A program made the translations under genes and the position numbers. From Mesorhizobium alhagi CCNWXJ12-2 (GTDB lineage: Bacteria > Pseudomonadota > Alphaproteobacteria > Rhizobiales > Rhizobiaceae), in assembly GCF_000236565.1 (NCBI RefSeq), contig NZ_AHAM01000292.1:1-52137 (forward strand): a stretch of DNA of 52,137 nt, given 5' to 3'. Below the pieces are notes generated by a model, which ran no database searches, had not been told where the DNA came from, and saw nothing but the letters and a program-made list of their open reading frames with translations. Positions 45,017 to 52,137 of this stretch are shown piece after piece; the stretch's first letter is position 1; every line of letters begins with the position of its first letter.

Positions 45017-46474
45017 GTGCAAGGATCTGCCATTCGCGCCGCAATCCATGTCGCAGCGGTTTTTGGTATTTACCTTTCGATCGCCATGCTCGTTCCGGCG
45101 CTGTTTGATCTTTATGTGGGACATCCAGACTGGCGGGTCTTTGCATTTTCGGCCTTCTTCATGGGAGGTCTTTGCATGGGTATCGCACTGGCCACGCATG
45201 GCCCGCCGCCGGTGATCTCGCCACGTCTGGCGCTGCTCGTGGTCAACCTGCTGTGGTTCACGATGTGCATAGCGGGTGCCGTCCCATTCATAGCTTCGTC
45301 ACTCCAGATGACTGTGGCTGACGCGTTTTTCGAATCCGTCTCGGGCGTAACGGCCACCGGAGCTACTGTCTTGACCGGCCTCGACGGTTTGGGGCCGGGA
45401 CTGCTGCTCTGGCGCTCGATCCTGCAGTGGATCGGCGGCCTCGGCGTCATCGCCCTGGGGCTCTTCATCCTGCCCTTCCTCAACATCGGCGGTGTGTCAT
45501 ACTTCAGCATCGAATCTTCCGATATTTCGGAACGGCCCTTCGAACGATTCTCGACCTTCGTGCTGAGCTTGCTTTCCATTTACACAGCCCTGACGCTGGC
45601 CTGCGGCATCGCCTACGGGTTGGCGGGAATGAGCGGCTTCGATGCGCTCAATCATGCGCTGACGACCATCGCCACCGCTGGTTTTTCCACACATGACGCC
45701 TCGATGGGCTTCTATGCAGACAAGCCAGCCATTCTTTGGGTCGGCACAGTCTTCATGTTCATAGGCGCCTTGCCGTTCTCAATTCTGATCCTGTTTGCCA
45801 TACGCGGGCGGCTCGACGCTCTGGGCGACCCGCAAATCCGGGTTTTTGCGGGCTACTGTGTTGTTTTCGTCATTGCAGTGACCGCTTATCTTCGGGTCTC
45901 CGCAGGCGTGCCGCTCTCCGAGGCTTTCACGCATTCAGCCTTCAATTTCGTGTCGATAATTACCACGACCGGTTATGCGTCCAGTGACTATACGCTCTGG
46001 GGGCCGTTCGCCATCGCCTGCGCGTTCGCCGCAACCTTCCTTGGGGGGTGCTCAGGCTCGACCACCGGCGGCATCAAGGCCTTCCGTTTCCTGATTATGT
46101 TCGAACTGTTCGCCAACCGTATGCGTAGCCTTGTCTACCCACACACCGTCCTGACCGTTCGGTATGGCGATCGGCCTGTCGACGCTGCTATGCAAAGCGC
46201 GGTGGTCCTGTTCATCTCATCCTTCATCGTGATCTGGGTGATCGGGACGATCCTCCTCGCCGCTACCGGAATGGACCTATTGTCGTCACTTTCTGGAGCG
46301 CTTACGGCAATCACCAATGTCGGTCCGGGTCTGGGCGACTTCATTGGCCCAGCCGGCAACTTTACGGCCGTGCCTGAGGCCGCGAAGTGGATACTCTCGT
46401 TTCTGATGCTCCTCGGACGCCTGGAGATCATCGCTGTGCTGGTCATCTTCACGCCCGTGTTTTGGCGGCGGTGA
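45017..46474 (+). CDS. TrkH family potassium uptake protein
   Basis: A 485-residue potassium channel-like transporter. Four pore loops each carry a selectivity-filter glycine: SVSGVTATGATVLTG, TTIATAGFSTHDA, IITTTGYASSDYT and ALTAITNVGPGLGD, and CSGSTTGGIKAFRFLIMFEL is the family helix-loop. About ten membrane segments are visible. The frame is open from 44846, but GTG 45017 gives the normal TrkH length and start (GSAIRAAIHVAAVFGIYL). TrkH normally works with a cytosolic TrkA; no trkA gene is in the window, though a KefB-type protein with two TrkA-N domains is nearby. It mediates potassium uptake. Confidence 0.92.
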   Translation: MQGSAIRAAIHVAAVFGIYLSIAMLVPALFDLYVGHPDWRVFAFSAFFMGGLCMGIALATHGPPPVISPRLALLVVNLLWFTMCIAGAVPFIASSLQMTVADAFFESVSGVTATGATVLTGLDGLGPGLLLWRSILQWIGGLGVIALGLFILPFLNIGGVSYFSIESSDISERPFERFSTFVLSLLSIYTALTLACGIAYGLAGMSGFDALNHALTTIATAGFSTHDASMGFYADKPAILWVGTVFMFIGALPFSILILFAIRGRLDALGDPQIRVFAGYCVVFVIAVTAYLRVSAGVPLSEAFTHSAFNFVSIITTTGYASSDYTLWGPFAIACAFAATFLGGCSGSTTGGIKAFRFLIMFELFANRMRSLVYPHTVLTVRYGDRPVDAAMQSAVVLFISSFIVIWVIGTILLAATGMDLLSSLSGALTAITNVGPGLGDFIGPAGNFTAVPEAAKWILSFLMLLGRLEIIAVLVIFTPVFWRR

Positions 46475-46499
46475 CCGCGATATGGTGTGCTTCGCTAAA

Positions 46500-46740
46500 G
46501 TGATCTGCTTGTCAGCGGAAATCGCGGCCTTTTCGAACCGGTAGAGGATCAGGCCAAAGCCACGCCCGCCATCGAGTCGGCGGCCCATCGCGGCAAGACC
46601 GCGGTGATCTACGGACACACGCCGGTCTTGTCAGCCGAGTGGGTGAAAAACACCTTCTGCATCGACACCGGCTGTGTGTTCGGTGGCAAGCTGACGGCCC
46701 GACGCTGGCCGGACGCGGCCATCCTTAGTGGGGAGCAATC
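46500..46740 (+). pseudogene. metallophosphoesterase (polynucleotide-kinase-phosphatase-like) C-terminal remnant
   Basis: An open frame in this stretch reads LLVSGNRGLFEPVEDQAKAT, then TAVIYGHTPVLSAEWVKNTF and CIDTGCVFGGKLTARRWPD. The GHTPV and DTGCVFGGKLTA phrases are the closing metal-binding part of Ser/Thr-phosphatase-like metallophosphoesterases such as the bacterial Pnkp phosphatase domain. The N-terminal two thirds with the other metal ligands are missing, and beyond 46740 the similarity ends. It is therefore a leftover 3' piece. Confidence 0.55.
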
Positions 46741-46863
46741 GCTCGCTATCGGGGCGGTCATCGCCAATGTAGACCTCGCCGTTGCACAGCCCTATGTCAA
46801 TTCTTGCCGCATGTGCACGCGCTGCAAGTGGCGCATTGGTCAATCTTCATGTGGAGGATTGTC

Positions 46864-47223
46864 GTGGCAACTGTGATCGAAGGCAAAAAGACCCACGACC
46901 TGGTAAGCCTGATCTTGGCGGCATGCCTGTTTGTCTCTCCCTGGCTATTCGGCTTTGCGGATGAAACGATGCCCGCATGGAATTCCTGGATCGTCGGCAT
47001 CGCGCTCGGCACTTTGGCGGTGGCCCTGCGCTTGGCGTTCGCCGAATGGCAGGAATGGGCCAGCTTGGCGCTCGGCCTATGGTTGTTTGCCTCGCCCTGG
47101 GTCCTCGACTTTGGCGGCAATACGAATGCGCTCTGGACTCACTTGGGTTTAGGCGTGCTCTCCGCTGCCCTGTCGGCTTGGGCAATCCTGGACAACCGCG
47201 ATCAACCAGGCCCGCATGCGTGA
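46864..47223 (+). CDS. SPW repeat family membrane protein
   Basis: A 119-residue protein with two copies of the SPW motif, FVSPWLFGFADE and FASPWVLDFGGN, in four hydrophobic segments; this is the SPW-repeat family of small bacterial membrane proteins. GTG 46864 is preferred as start because GGAGG lies six bases upstream; ATG 46849 is in frame without such a site. The function of the family is unknown. It converges with the KefB-type gene, with 118 bases between; a T run (near 47334) there could belong to a terminator. Confidence 0.85.
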   Translation: MATVIEGKKTHDLVSLILAACLFVSPWLFGFADETMPAWNSWIVGIALGTLAVALRLAFAEWQEWASLALGLWLFASPWVLDFGGNTNALWTHLGLGVLSAALSAWAILDNRDQPGPHA

Positions 47224-47341
47224 ACGCCGAGAAGAGCAGCGCCGACGGCACCAAGATGCTCGCCCCATGATCGCTGATGGCGGCGTCTGCATCACCCGCC
47301 CGCAGACAGGCAGCTTGCATTCCCTGACACCGTTTTTTTCG

Positions 47342-49603
47342 CTAGGCCCCGGTGCTGCTCTTTGGTCGAGTTGACGTGCGGATCGCTCGGCGCACCCGGC
47401 CCTCCTTCTCAGGCCCTTGCAGGGCGCGGCGAAACTCGTCGCGCTTCTCGTGAATGGAGGCGATCACCAAACCCATGGGAACGCCGAGATTGACGAGCAG
47501 GGCTTCCGACAGCTGCAAGCTCGCCTCGATCGTCTCGGGCACGGCGTCCGTGACGTTCAGGCCGTAGAGTTTGGCTGCATGCTCAGCGTCACGCGCGCGC
47601 GCCACGATGATGAGGTCGGGCCGTTCGGCACGCGCCGCTGTCACGACCGACTCGACCGCAACCGGGCTGTCCATCGTCACGACCAATGCGCGAGCGGAAG
47701 CAATGCCACAGCGGCGGAGCAGTTCGGGATTGGTTGCATCGCCGTAGAAGATCGGCTTGCCAAGTTGCCGCTCGCGGGCGACGAGCGCCGCATCGCTATC
47801 GAGGGCGACATAGGACACATGATGCCGGGCAAGCATCTCGCGCACCAGATCTCCGACGCGGCCACATCCGACAATGATCACCCGCGGCGGACCTTCGAGC
47901 GCCGCAGGAGCGAGCGCCGTTTTGGCGGCCTTGGTGGCGCTTTCCCCGTCCAAGTCGGTGATCTGCTTGGCTGCGGACGTTGCGGCGTCGTCGAAGGGAT
48001 ACAGGACGAGGTCGACGCCGCCGCCATCCTGAAGGCGGCGGGCTTCCTCGTCGGTGCGCGCGGTGATAGCGATGCGCCCGCCAAAGCGGTGAGTCCGGAT
48101 CGCGGCGAGCAGTCCGCTGCGCGGGTTGGTCTCCGTCAGGAGGATCGTCCCGTACGGCAGCGAGAGCACGACCCAACGCGCCTGAGTCAGCGGTAGCTCG
48201 GCCCAGAATTCCTGCTCGCTCACGTCGCCGTAGCGGACCTGGTACCCTTCGCGTGAGAAGCGTCTGATCGTCTGCGGGTCGAGGTCGACGCCGAGCACGT
48301 TGTAGCCGGCGTCCTCAAGGCGCCGCAGGAGCTGGCTGCCGAAGCGGCCGAGGCCGAAGATGATGACGTCGACGGTCGGCTTGTCTTCGTAGTTGTCGGC
48401 GGCCGCCTCCCGCCACGACCCAAAATCGAACGGCCGCAGCAGCGGCCTGAACCAGGCGTAGAGCTGCTGGGAGTATGTGATCATGTAGACCGACAAGGCG
48501 ATCGTCACGAGTCCGACCAGGGTGACCAGCCCGACGGCAGACTGACCGACATGACCGAGGCTGAGCCCCATGGCCATGAAGATGAGCGAGAACTCGGAAA
48601 TCTGCGCGACCGTGAGACCGGCGAGGAATCCGGTGCGTGCGCGATAGCCCATCCAGGCCATGATGAGGAGGACGATGAACGGATTGCCGATCAGCACAAA
48701 CAAGGAAAAGACGATGGCACGCACAAAATCCTGGCCCAGTGTGGACAGGTCGAGCGTGGCGCCGATCGACAGGAAAAAGAACAGCAGCAGGAAATCCCTC
48801 AGCGCGGCCAGGCGCGCCGAGACCATGTCGCGGTAGGGAGTGGAGCCGATCGAGACGCCGGCGGCGAGGCCACCGAGCTCCTTGCCGAGCCCGATCATGT
48901 CGCCAATCGCGGCGGCGGTCGCAGCCCAGCCGATGGCGGCGATGACCAGCAGTTCCGGGGTGCGGGCGAGTCGTGCCATGAGCGGATCGGCGAGATAACG
49001 GACGAACAGGACGAGGGCCACCACGACGCCGAGCAGCGAGGCGAGGATGGTGAGGAGGTCAGACGGCCCGCCCTGTCCTTCCTCGGCCCCGATCCCGATC
49101 GTCGACAGCACGACCATGGCGATCACGACGACGATGTCCTGGACGATCAGAAAGCCGATTGCGATGCGGCCGTGCAGCGTCTCCAGCTCGCGCTTGTCGC
49201 CTAAGAGCTTCACGACGATGATCGTGGAGGAGAAGGTCAGGGCGACGGCGACATAGAGGCTGGTCAGCCAGTCGAGCCCAAGCGCGAGGCCGATAACGAA
49301 TCCGATGCCGGCGGTGAAGAAAACCTGGCCGAGCCCCGTGGCGAGCGCAACCGGACCGAGCGTCCTGACCAGGCGCCAGTCGAGCTTGAGCCCGACCAGA
49401 AACAGGAGGAGTGCGACGCCGAGCTCGGCGAGAAAGCGGACCTGGCTTGCCGTCTCCACACTGCTTTCCCAGAAGGCAGCGGCTCCGATCCCAACCGCGA
49501 TGAAGCTCACGATCACGGGCTGGCGCAGGGCGGCGCCAAGCAGTCCGACAGCGGCGGCGCCGAGCAGCAGCCATGCAATCTCGTGAAAGACGACGTTGGT
49601 CAT
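47342..49603 (-). CDS. KefB/KefC-type CPA2 cation:proton antiporter with two TrkA-N domains
   Basis: A 753-residue protein. Residues 1-390 form the CPA2 antiporter domain (LLLFLVGLKLDWRLVRTLG, TFSSTIIVVKLLGDKRELET, LIVQDIVVVIAMVV, GLTVAQISEFSLIFMAMGLS). Two RCK/TrkA-N nucleotide-binding folds follow: 411-530 (VDVIIFGLGRFGSQLLRRLE) and 573-690 (PRVIIVGCGRVGDLVREML). KefB/C normally carry one such domain, so the duplicated one is noteworthy. ATG 49603 has GAGGAGG just upstream. It should exchange potassium for protons at the inner membrane, gated by NAD(H) or a related ligand; the glutathione-gating residues of true KefC were not checked. It lies near TrkH, so both sides of potassium balance are encoded here. 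Confidence 0.92.
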   Translation of the reverse strand: MTNVVFHEIAWLLLGAAAVGLLGAALRQPVIVSFIAVGIGAAAFWESSVETASQVRFLAELGVALLLFLVGLKLDWRLVRTLGPVALATGLGQVFFTAGIGFVIGLALGLDWLTSLYVAVALTFSSTIIVVKLLGDKRELETLHGRIAIGFLIVQDIVVVIAMVVLSTIGIGAEEGQGGPSDLLTILASLLGVVVALVLFVRYLADPLMARLARTPELLVIAAIGWAATAAAIGDMIGLGKELGGLAAGVSIGSTPYRDMVSARLAALRDFLLLFFFLSIGATLDLSTLGQDFVRAIVFSLFVLIGNPFIVLLIMAWMGYRARTGFLAGLTVAQISEFSLIFMAMGLSLGHVGQSAVGLVTLVGLVTIALSVYMITYSQQLYAWFRPLLRPFDFGSWREAAADNYEDKPTVDVIIFGLGRFGSQLLRRLEDAGYNVLGVDLDPQTIRRFSREGYQVRYGDVSEQEFWAELPLTQARWVVLSLPYGTILLTETNPRSGLLAAIRTHRFGGRIAITARTDEEARRLQDGGGVDLVLYPFDDAATSAAKQITDLDGESATKAAKTALAPAALEGPPRVIIVGCGRVGDLVREMLARHHVSYVALDSDAALVARERQLGKPIFYGDATNPELLRRCGIASARALVVTMDSPVAVESVVTAARAERPDLIIVARARDAEHAAKLYGLNVTDAVPETIEASLQLSEALLVNLGVPMGLVIASIHEKRDEFRRALQGPEKEGRVRRAIRTSTRPKSSTGA

Positions 49604-49820
49604 GCACCTCCTCGCGGCAAAATCCGAACTATGCGCTCGGACGCTGTTGAGATCGAACCAGGGTCCAATTTCCGCGAATTTCCCGCTTACTATATCGAAG
49701 ACCGGAATTCCGACAATCGCGCTCTCCCATGTCAAAATCAGGGGAGAAACTGGTCAACGCTCCATGGGAAAACGGGGTGTGGGATTTGCCACTCAGCCGC
49801 AACCTCATTCAGTTTTGAGA

Positions 49821-50075
49821 TCAGCGTTTCCTCTTGAGGCGAAGGCGAATAGCCCGGCGTCTGCGGGGTACCGGCTTTACCTCGCCGGTGTCCGAGCTCG
49901 TTTTGGTGGTTTCAGCCGCAGCGGTTGTCGCAATGCCCTTGATCTCCGCAACCGAATCTTCAATTCGTCGAGCCGTATCAAACGCGACCTGGGCAACGCC
50001 GCAGAGCAAGCACAAACCCGAAACACCAACCGGCGCCATAGACTGGTATTTCGGTCTTAACAGCCTGAATTCCAT
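49821..50075 (-). CDS. hypothetical small protein with basic C terminus
   Basis: An 84-residue frame, ATG 50075 with AGAGG six bases upstream. A hydrophobic stretch (MAPVGVSGLCLLCGVAQVAF) is followed by a Thr/Ala-rich linker and a strongly basic tail (RRRRAIRLRLKRKR). No family is recognised; it could be a small membrane-anchored nucleic-acid binder, but this is conjecture. A larger overlapping frame on the other strand lacks such features. 49604-49820 and 50076-50261 show nothing else I can name. Confidence 0.4.
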   Translation of the reverse strand: MEFRLLRPKYQSMAPVGVSGLCLLCGVAQVAFDTARRIEDSVAEIKGIATTAAAETTKTSSDTGEVKPVPRRRRAIRLRLKRKR

Positions 50076-50261
50076 GGCCTACCTCTCGGTAAGTCTCTCG
50101 TCTGGCATTGCTCACGCCTTCCGTTTGCCGTTCGGCGTGTGTTTGTCGTCCTTCGGCGGCGGCGCTTTGGCGATCTTCTTCGCAGCACCGCTCCGTGCAG
50201 TAGGCCTCGAACTATCACAATGATGCGGAACGGACGCTCGGAAGGGCGGCAAGACTCATCG

Positions 50262-50402
50262 TTAAGAGACCGGACCGCCGGCTGCGGCGCCGACCTCCAT
50301 CGCCTTCAGCCGTACGGCGGCAAAGCCGATCATCTCGCACAAAAGATCAGCGCCAGGGGTCTTCACCCCGAGCGTGCGCCGGTTCATCATGTCGTCGGTC
50401 AT
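50262..50402 (-). pseudogene. IS256-family transposase, N-terminal fragment
   Basis: ATG 50402 begins MTDDMMNRRTLGVKTPGADL, followed by LCEMIGFAAVRLKAMEVGAA. The phrase ADLLxEMIGFAAxRLMxLEV is the very conserved N terminus of IS256-type transposases. After about 45 residues the frame stops, and the DDE catalytic core (about 350 residues) is absent. It is the only trace of an insertion sequence seen in the window; no terminal repeats could be paired. Confidence 0.55.
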
Positions 50403-50575
50403 CGGTGGTTTCTTCGAATCAGGTTGGGTGAGCAAGCCGACCCTGCCGGGGACCATCGATGACCGCCGCTACGCCACCGCCGAGCGCACGCGGCGGGGAA
50501 CGATTGTGAACAGCCCATGGGGCCGACCTCTGGTGCGTTGGCTCCACGCGAATCTTTAGGGGACGACGAGCGACA

Positions 50576-50995
50576 ATGCCTGTCAGCTTCAAAGACATAG
50601 AGTTAGCTTTCGAATTCGTCAGCGCTGCGAGCACGGGAGAACATCAGGCATTTCTGTGCAAGCAGTCAGGCACGCTCTGTTGGCATTCCGAACTCGCGGA
50701 TGATTTGGATGAGTTGCCGGATGACATCGACGACAGTGACAAATATATCCAAATACCTGACAAGAGGGAACTCGAGCTGGGCAAGCCACTAGCGTTGAAC
50801 TTCGCCCGCGAATTCCTGCCAGACGACGTCGGTTACGTCGAGCAAATCTTCAGGAAGAGAGGCGCCTACGCCAGATTCAAGGATCTGTTGCAGCGAAGAG
50901 ATGCGCTCGATCAATGGTACGATTTCGAAGCGAATGCGCAGGAAAGAGCGTTGAGGATGTGGTGCGATCTCAATTCTATCGAGGTCGGTGACTGA
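50576..50995 (+). CDS. UPF0158 family protein
   Basis: A 139-residue acidic protein starting MPVSFKDIELAFEFVSAAST, with the pattern YIQIPDKRELELGKPLALNF and ALRMWCDLNSIEV at the end, as in UPF0158 proteins. Function unknown. It lies between the transposase fragment and the broken HTH gene; GGGGACGA upstream is a weak ribosome site. Confidence 0.7.
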   Translation: MPVSFKDIELAFEFVSAASTGEHQAFLCKQSGTLCWHSELADDLDELPDDIDDSDKYIQIPDKRELELGKPLALNFAREFLPDDVGYVEQIFRKRGAYARFKDLLQRRDALDQWYDFEANAQERALRMWCDLNSIEVGD

Positions 50996-51117
50996 TATCG
51001 CCCCCCGAAAAAGGCGCCGCGCGACACCTCAACGCCGGGTTGCCGAAGCCGGGCTCGATTCGAGATGTTCCTCCGCCCACAGCCTGCCCGCGCAGTCAGG
51101 ACCGAGCCCATGCTGTT

Positions 51118-51392
51118 TCACTCAGTGAGGCGCCGCAGGTGAAGGGGTGAAGGGCGCGTTTCGCCGCTCTCGCCATTCTCCGCAGATAGGGCCCGCAGCA
51201 CAGCTTCCGGCTCGCGCTCCATGATGCGGAGGAGCGTGCAGCGCCACTGGGCTGCCTCTTCCCCTGCTCCCATTTTTTGTAGCCGGACGGACTGGTCCCG
51301 AGCACGGTCGCCATCTGGTCCTGTGTAAGCAACAGCCTCTTGCGAATCGCCTTCAAATCAACGGTGCCGACGTCAACCGCATGCACCTGCAT
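51118..51392 (-). pseudogene. HTH (Xre/HigA-like) regulator, frameshifted
   Basis: ATG 51392 starts MQVHAVDVGTVDLKAIRKRL; LLTQDQMATVLGTSPSGYKK and WEQGKRQPSGAA form a helix-turn-helix like that of NadS/HigA-type antitoxins. Then the frame shifts: the expected continuation LLRIMEREPEAVLRALSAEN is in another frame and ends at the TGA at 51118. The original frame runs on to 51096 without sense. A lesion of one or two bases near 51240 explains this. No toxin gene is beside it. Confidence 0.6.
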
Positions 51393-51506
51393 TCCCGGAG
51401 CGCGCGCAGTTGCTGACTGTCATCGACAAGGATACGGCAGGACAACTCAAGGCTCGGAAACTCACCCGGTTCGGTTCAGCCGGCTCGAAGCCGTCTAATG
51501 AGCTCG

Positions 51507-52137
51507 CTACTCATACCGTTCCGGCAGATGATGCTCTGCCGCCAGGTTGGAGAAGCGGGTGAACTCGCCGGTGAAGGCGAGGGATACGGTGCCGGTCGGG
51601 CCGTGACGCTGCTTGGCGATGATGACTTCGGCCTTGCCGCGCACCTCGTTCATGTCGGTTTCCCACTGGGTGTATTCGAGCGTGCCGGGCTTCGGTTCCT
51701 TGTTCTTGAGGTAATATTCCTCGCGATAGACGAAGAGCACCACGTCGGCGTCCTGCTCGATGGAGCCGGATTCGCGCAGGTCGGAGAGCTGCGGGCGCTT
51801 GTCGTCGCGGCTTTCGACCTGACGCGACAGCTGCGACAGCGCGATTATGGGAACGCCGAGTTCTTTTCCCAGCGCTTTAAGGCCCGTAGTGATCTCGGTG
51901 ATTTCCTGCACGCGGTTCTGCGAGGCCTTGGCGGAAGAGCCCTGCAGGAGCTGGATATAGTCGATGACGATGACGTCGAGGCCGCGCTGGCGCTTCAGCC
52001 GGCGGGCGCGCGCTGCGAGCTGCGCGATCGAAATGCCGCCGGTCTGGTCGATGAACAGCGGGATTTTCTGCATGGTCTGCGAGCAGGCGACGAGCTTTTC
52101 GAAATCGGTCTCGGTGATCTCGCCGCGGCGAATCTTC
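51507..52137 (-). CDS. dnaB: replicative DNA helicase DnaB, C-terminal part
   Basis: About 210 residues of the DnaB ATPase domain; the rest lies beyond the right edge. Seen: GLDVIVIDYIQLLQGSSAK (Walker B), LKALGKELGVPIIALSQLSR (motif H3), SDLRESGSIEQDADVVLFVY with the arginine finger region, and the end IIAKQRHGPTGTVSLAFTGE. DnaB unwinds DNA at the replication fork as a hexamer with DnaC or loader proteins. The gene is intact within the window, and ends 115 bases from the HTH remnant. Confidence 0.95.
   Translation of the reverse strand, partial: KIRRGEITETDFEKLVACSQTMQKIPLFIDQTGGISIAQLAARARRLKRQRGLDVIVIDYIQLLQGSSAKASQNRVQEITEITTGLKALGKELGVPIIALSQLSRQVESRDDKRPQLSDLRESGSIEQDADVVLFVYREEYYLKNKEPKPGTLEYTQWETDMNEVRGKAEVIIAKQRHGPTGTVSLAFTGEFTRFSNLAAEHHLPERYE

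Noticed and set aside
49834-50223. 129-codon plus-strand frame upstream of the KefB-type gene
   Set aside because: Overlaps a better-looking small minus-strand frame; Arg-rich start and no recognisable domain.
1-52137. CRISPR arrays, tRNA or rRNA genes
   Set aside because: No evenly spaced direct repeats of CRISPR length and no cloverleaf or rRNA sequence recognised by eye; a covariance-model search would settle small RNAs.

Overview
The window is a 52 kb piece of a GC-rich alphaproteobacterial genome, most likely a rhizobial relative (Hyphomicrobiales; a Mesorhizobium/Phyllobacteriaceae type is my best guess). The grounds are the alphaproteobacterial SOS box GAAC-N7-GAAC in front of imuA, a divergent acdS/Lrp-type regulator pair typical of plant-associated bacteria, many ATGA-coupled solute-uptake operons, a fused secDF and strong third-position GC. 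No rRNA, tRNA, CRISPR array or intact transposase was seen. At least ten broken or truncated genes mark it as a decaying accessory region between housekeeping genes (secDF, dnaB).

Layout. 1-5400: small redox and stress genes (luciferase-like oxidoreductase cut by the left edge, NTF2-like remnant, isochorismatase-type hydrolase, LysR stub, pirin, DUF5996-acetyltransferase fusion, quinone oxidoreductase). 5691-6920: a class II Fic protein with repeated TTGCCGAT motifs in front. 7199-9468: an SOS mutagenesis cassette imuA-imuB-dnaE2 with an intact LexA box but frameshifted imuA and imuB and a dnaE2 stub. 9594-9791: remnant of a DUF6088-type antitoxin gene. 9800-18158: a peptide/glutathione-type ABC importer transcribed with a gamma-glutamyltransferase-like enzyme and an M20 dipeptidase, with a divergent IclR regulator behind two palindromes. 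19131-20768: acdS (ACC deaminase) and its divergent Lrp-type regulator. 21289-32660: an eleven-kilobase minus-strand sugar or polyol operon (binding protein, ATPase, permease, SorC regulator, aldo-keto reductase, GlpD-like dehydrogenase, class I aldolase, FGGY kinase, GMC oxidoreductase) behind a promoter carrying three GAAATTTC palindromes. 33036-38187: a surface-glycan cluster (acyltransferase, two glycosyltransferases, ABC exporter). 39525-40217: a Phd/PemK-type toxin-antitoxin pair. 40588-43716: secDF and a secreted protein. 44161-49603: potassium transport (TrkH, KefB-type) among gene fragments. 49604-51392: small genes, an IS256 remnant and a broken HTH gene. 51507-end: the C-terminal part of dnaB.

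How the genes fit together. In the first uptake operon a peptide importer could feed a gamma-glutamyl-cleaving enzyme without signal peptide and a cytosolic dipeptidase, which suggests intracellular breakdown of glutathione or gamma-glutamyl conjugates; the adjoining acdS raises the possibility that conjugated ACC is one substrate. In the second operon the imported sugar or polyol would be phosphorylated, oxidised by the FAD enzyme and cleaved by the aldolase. Substrates in both cases are inferred from families and context, not shown by the sequence.
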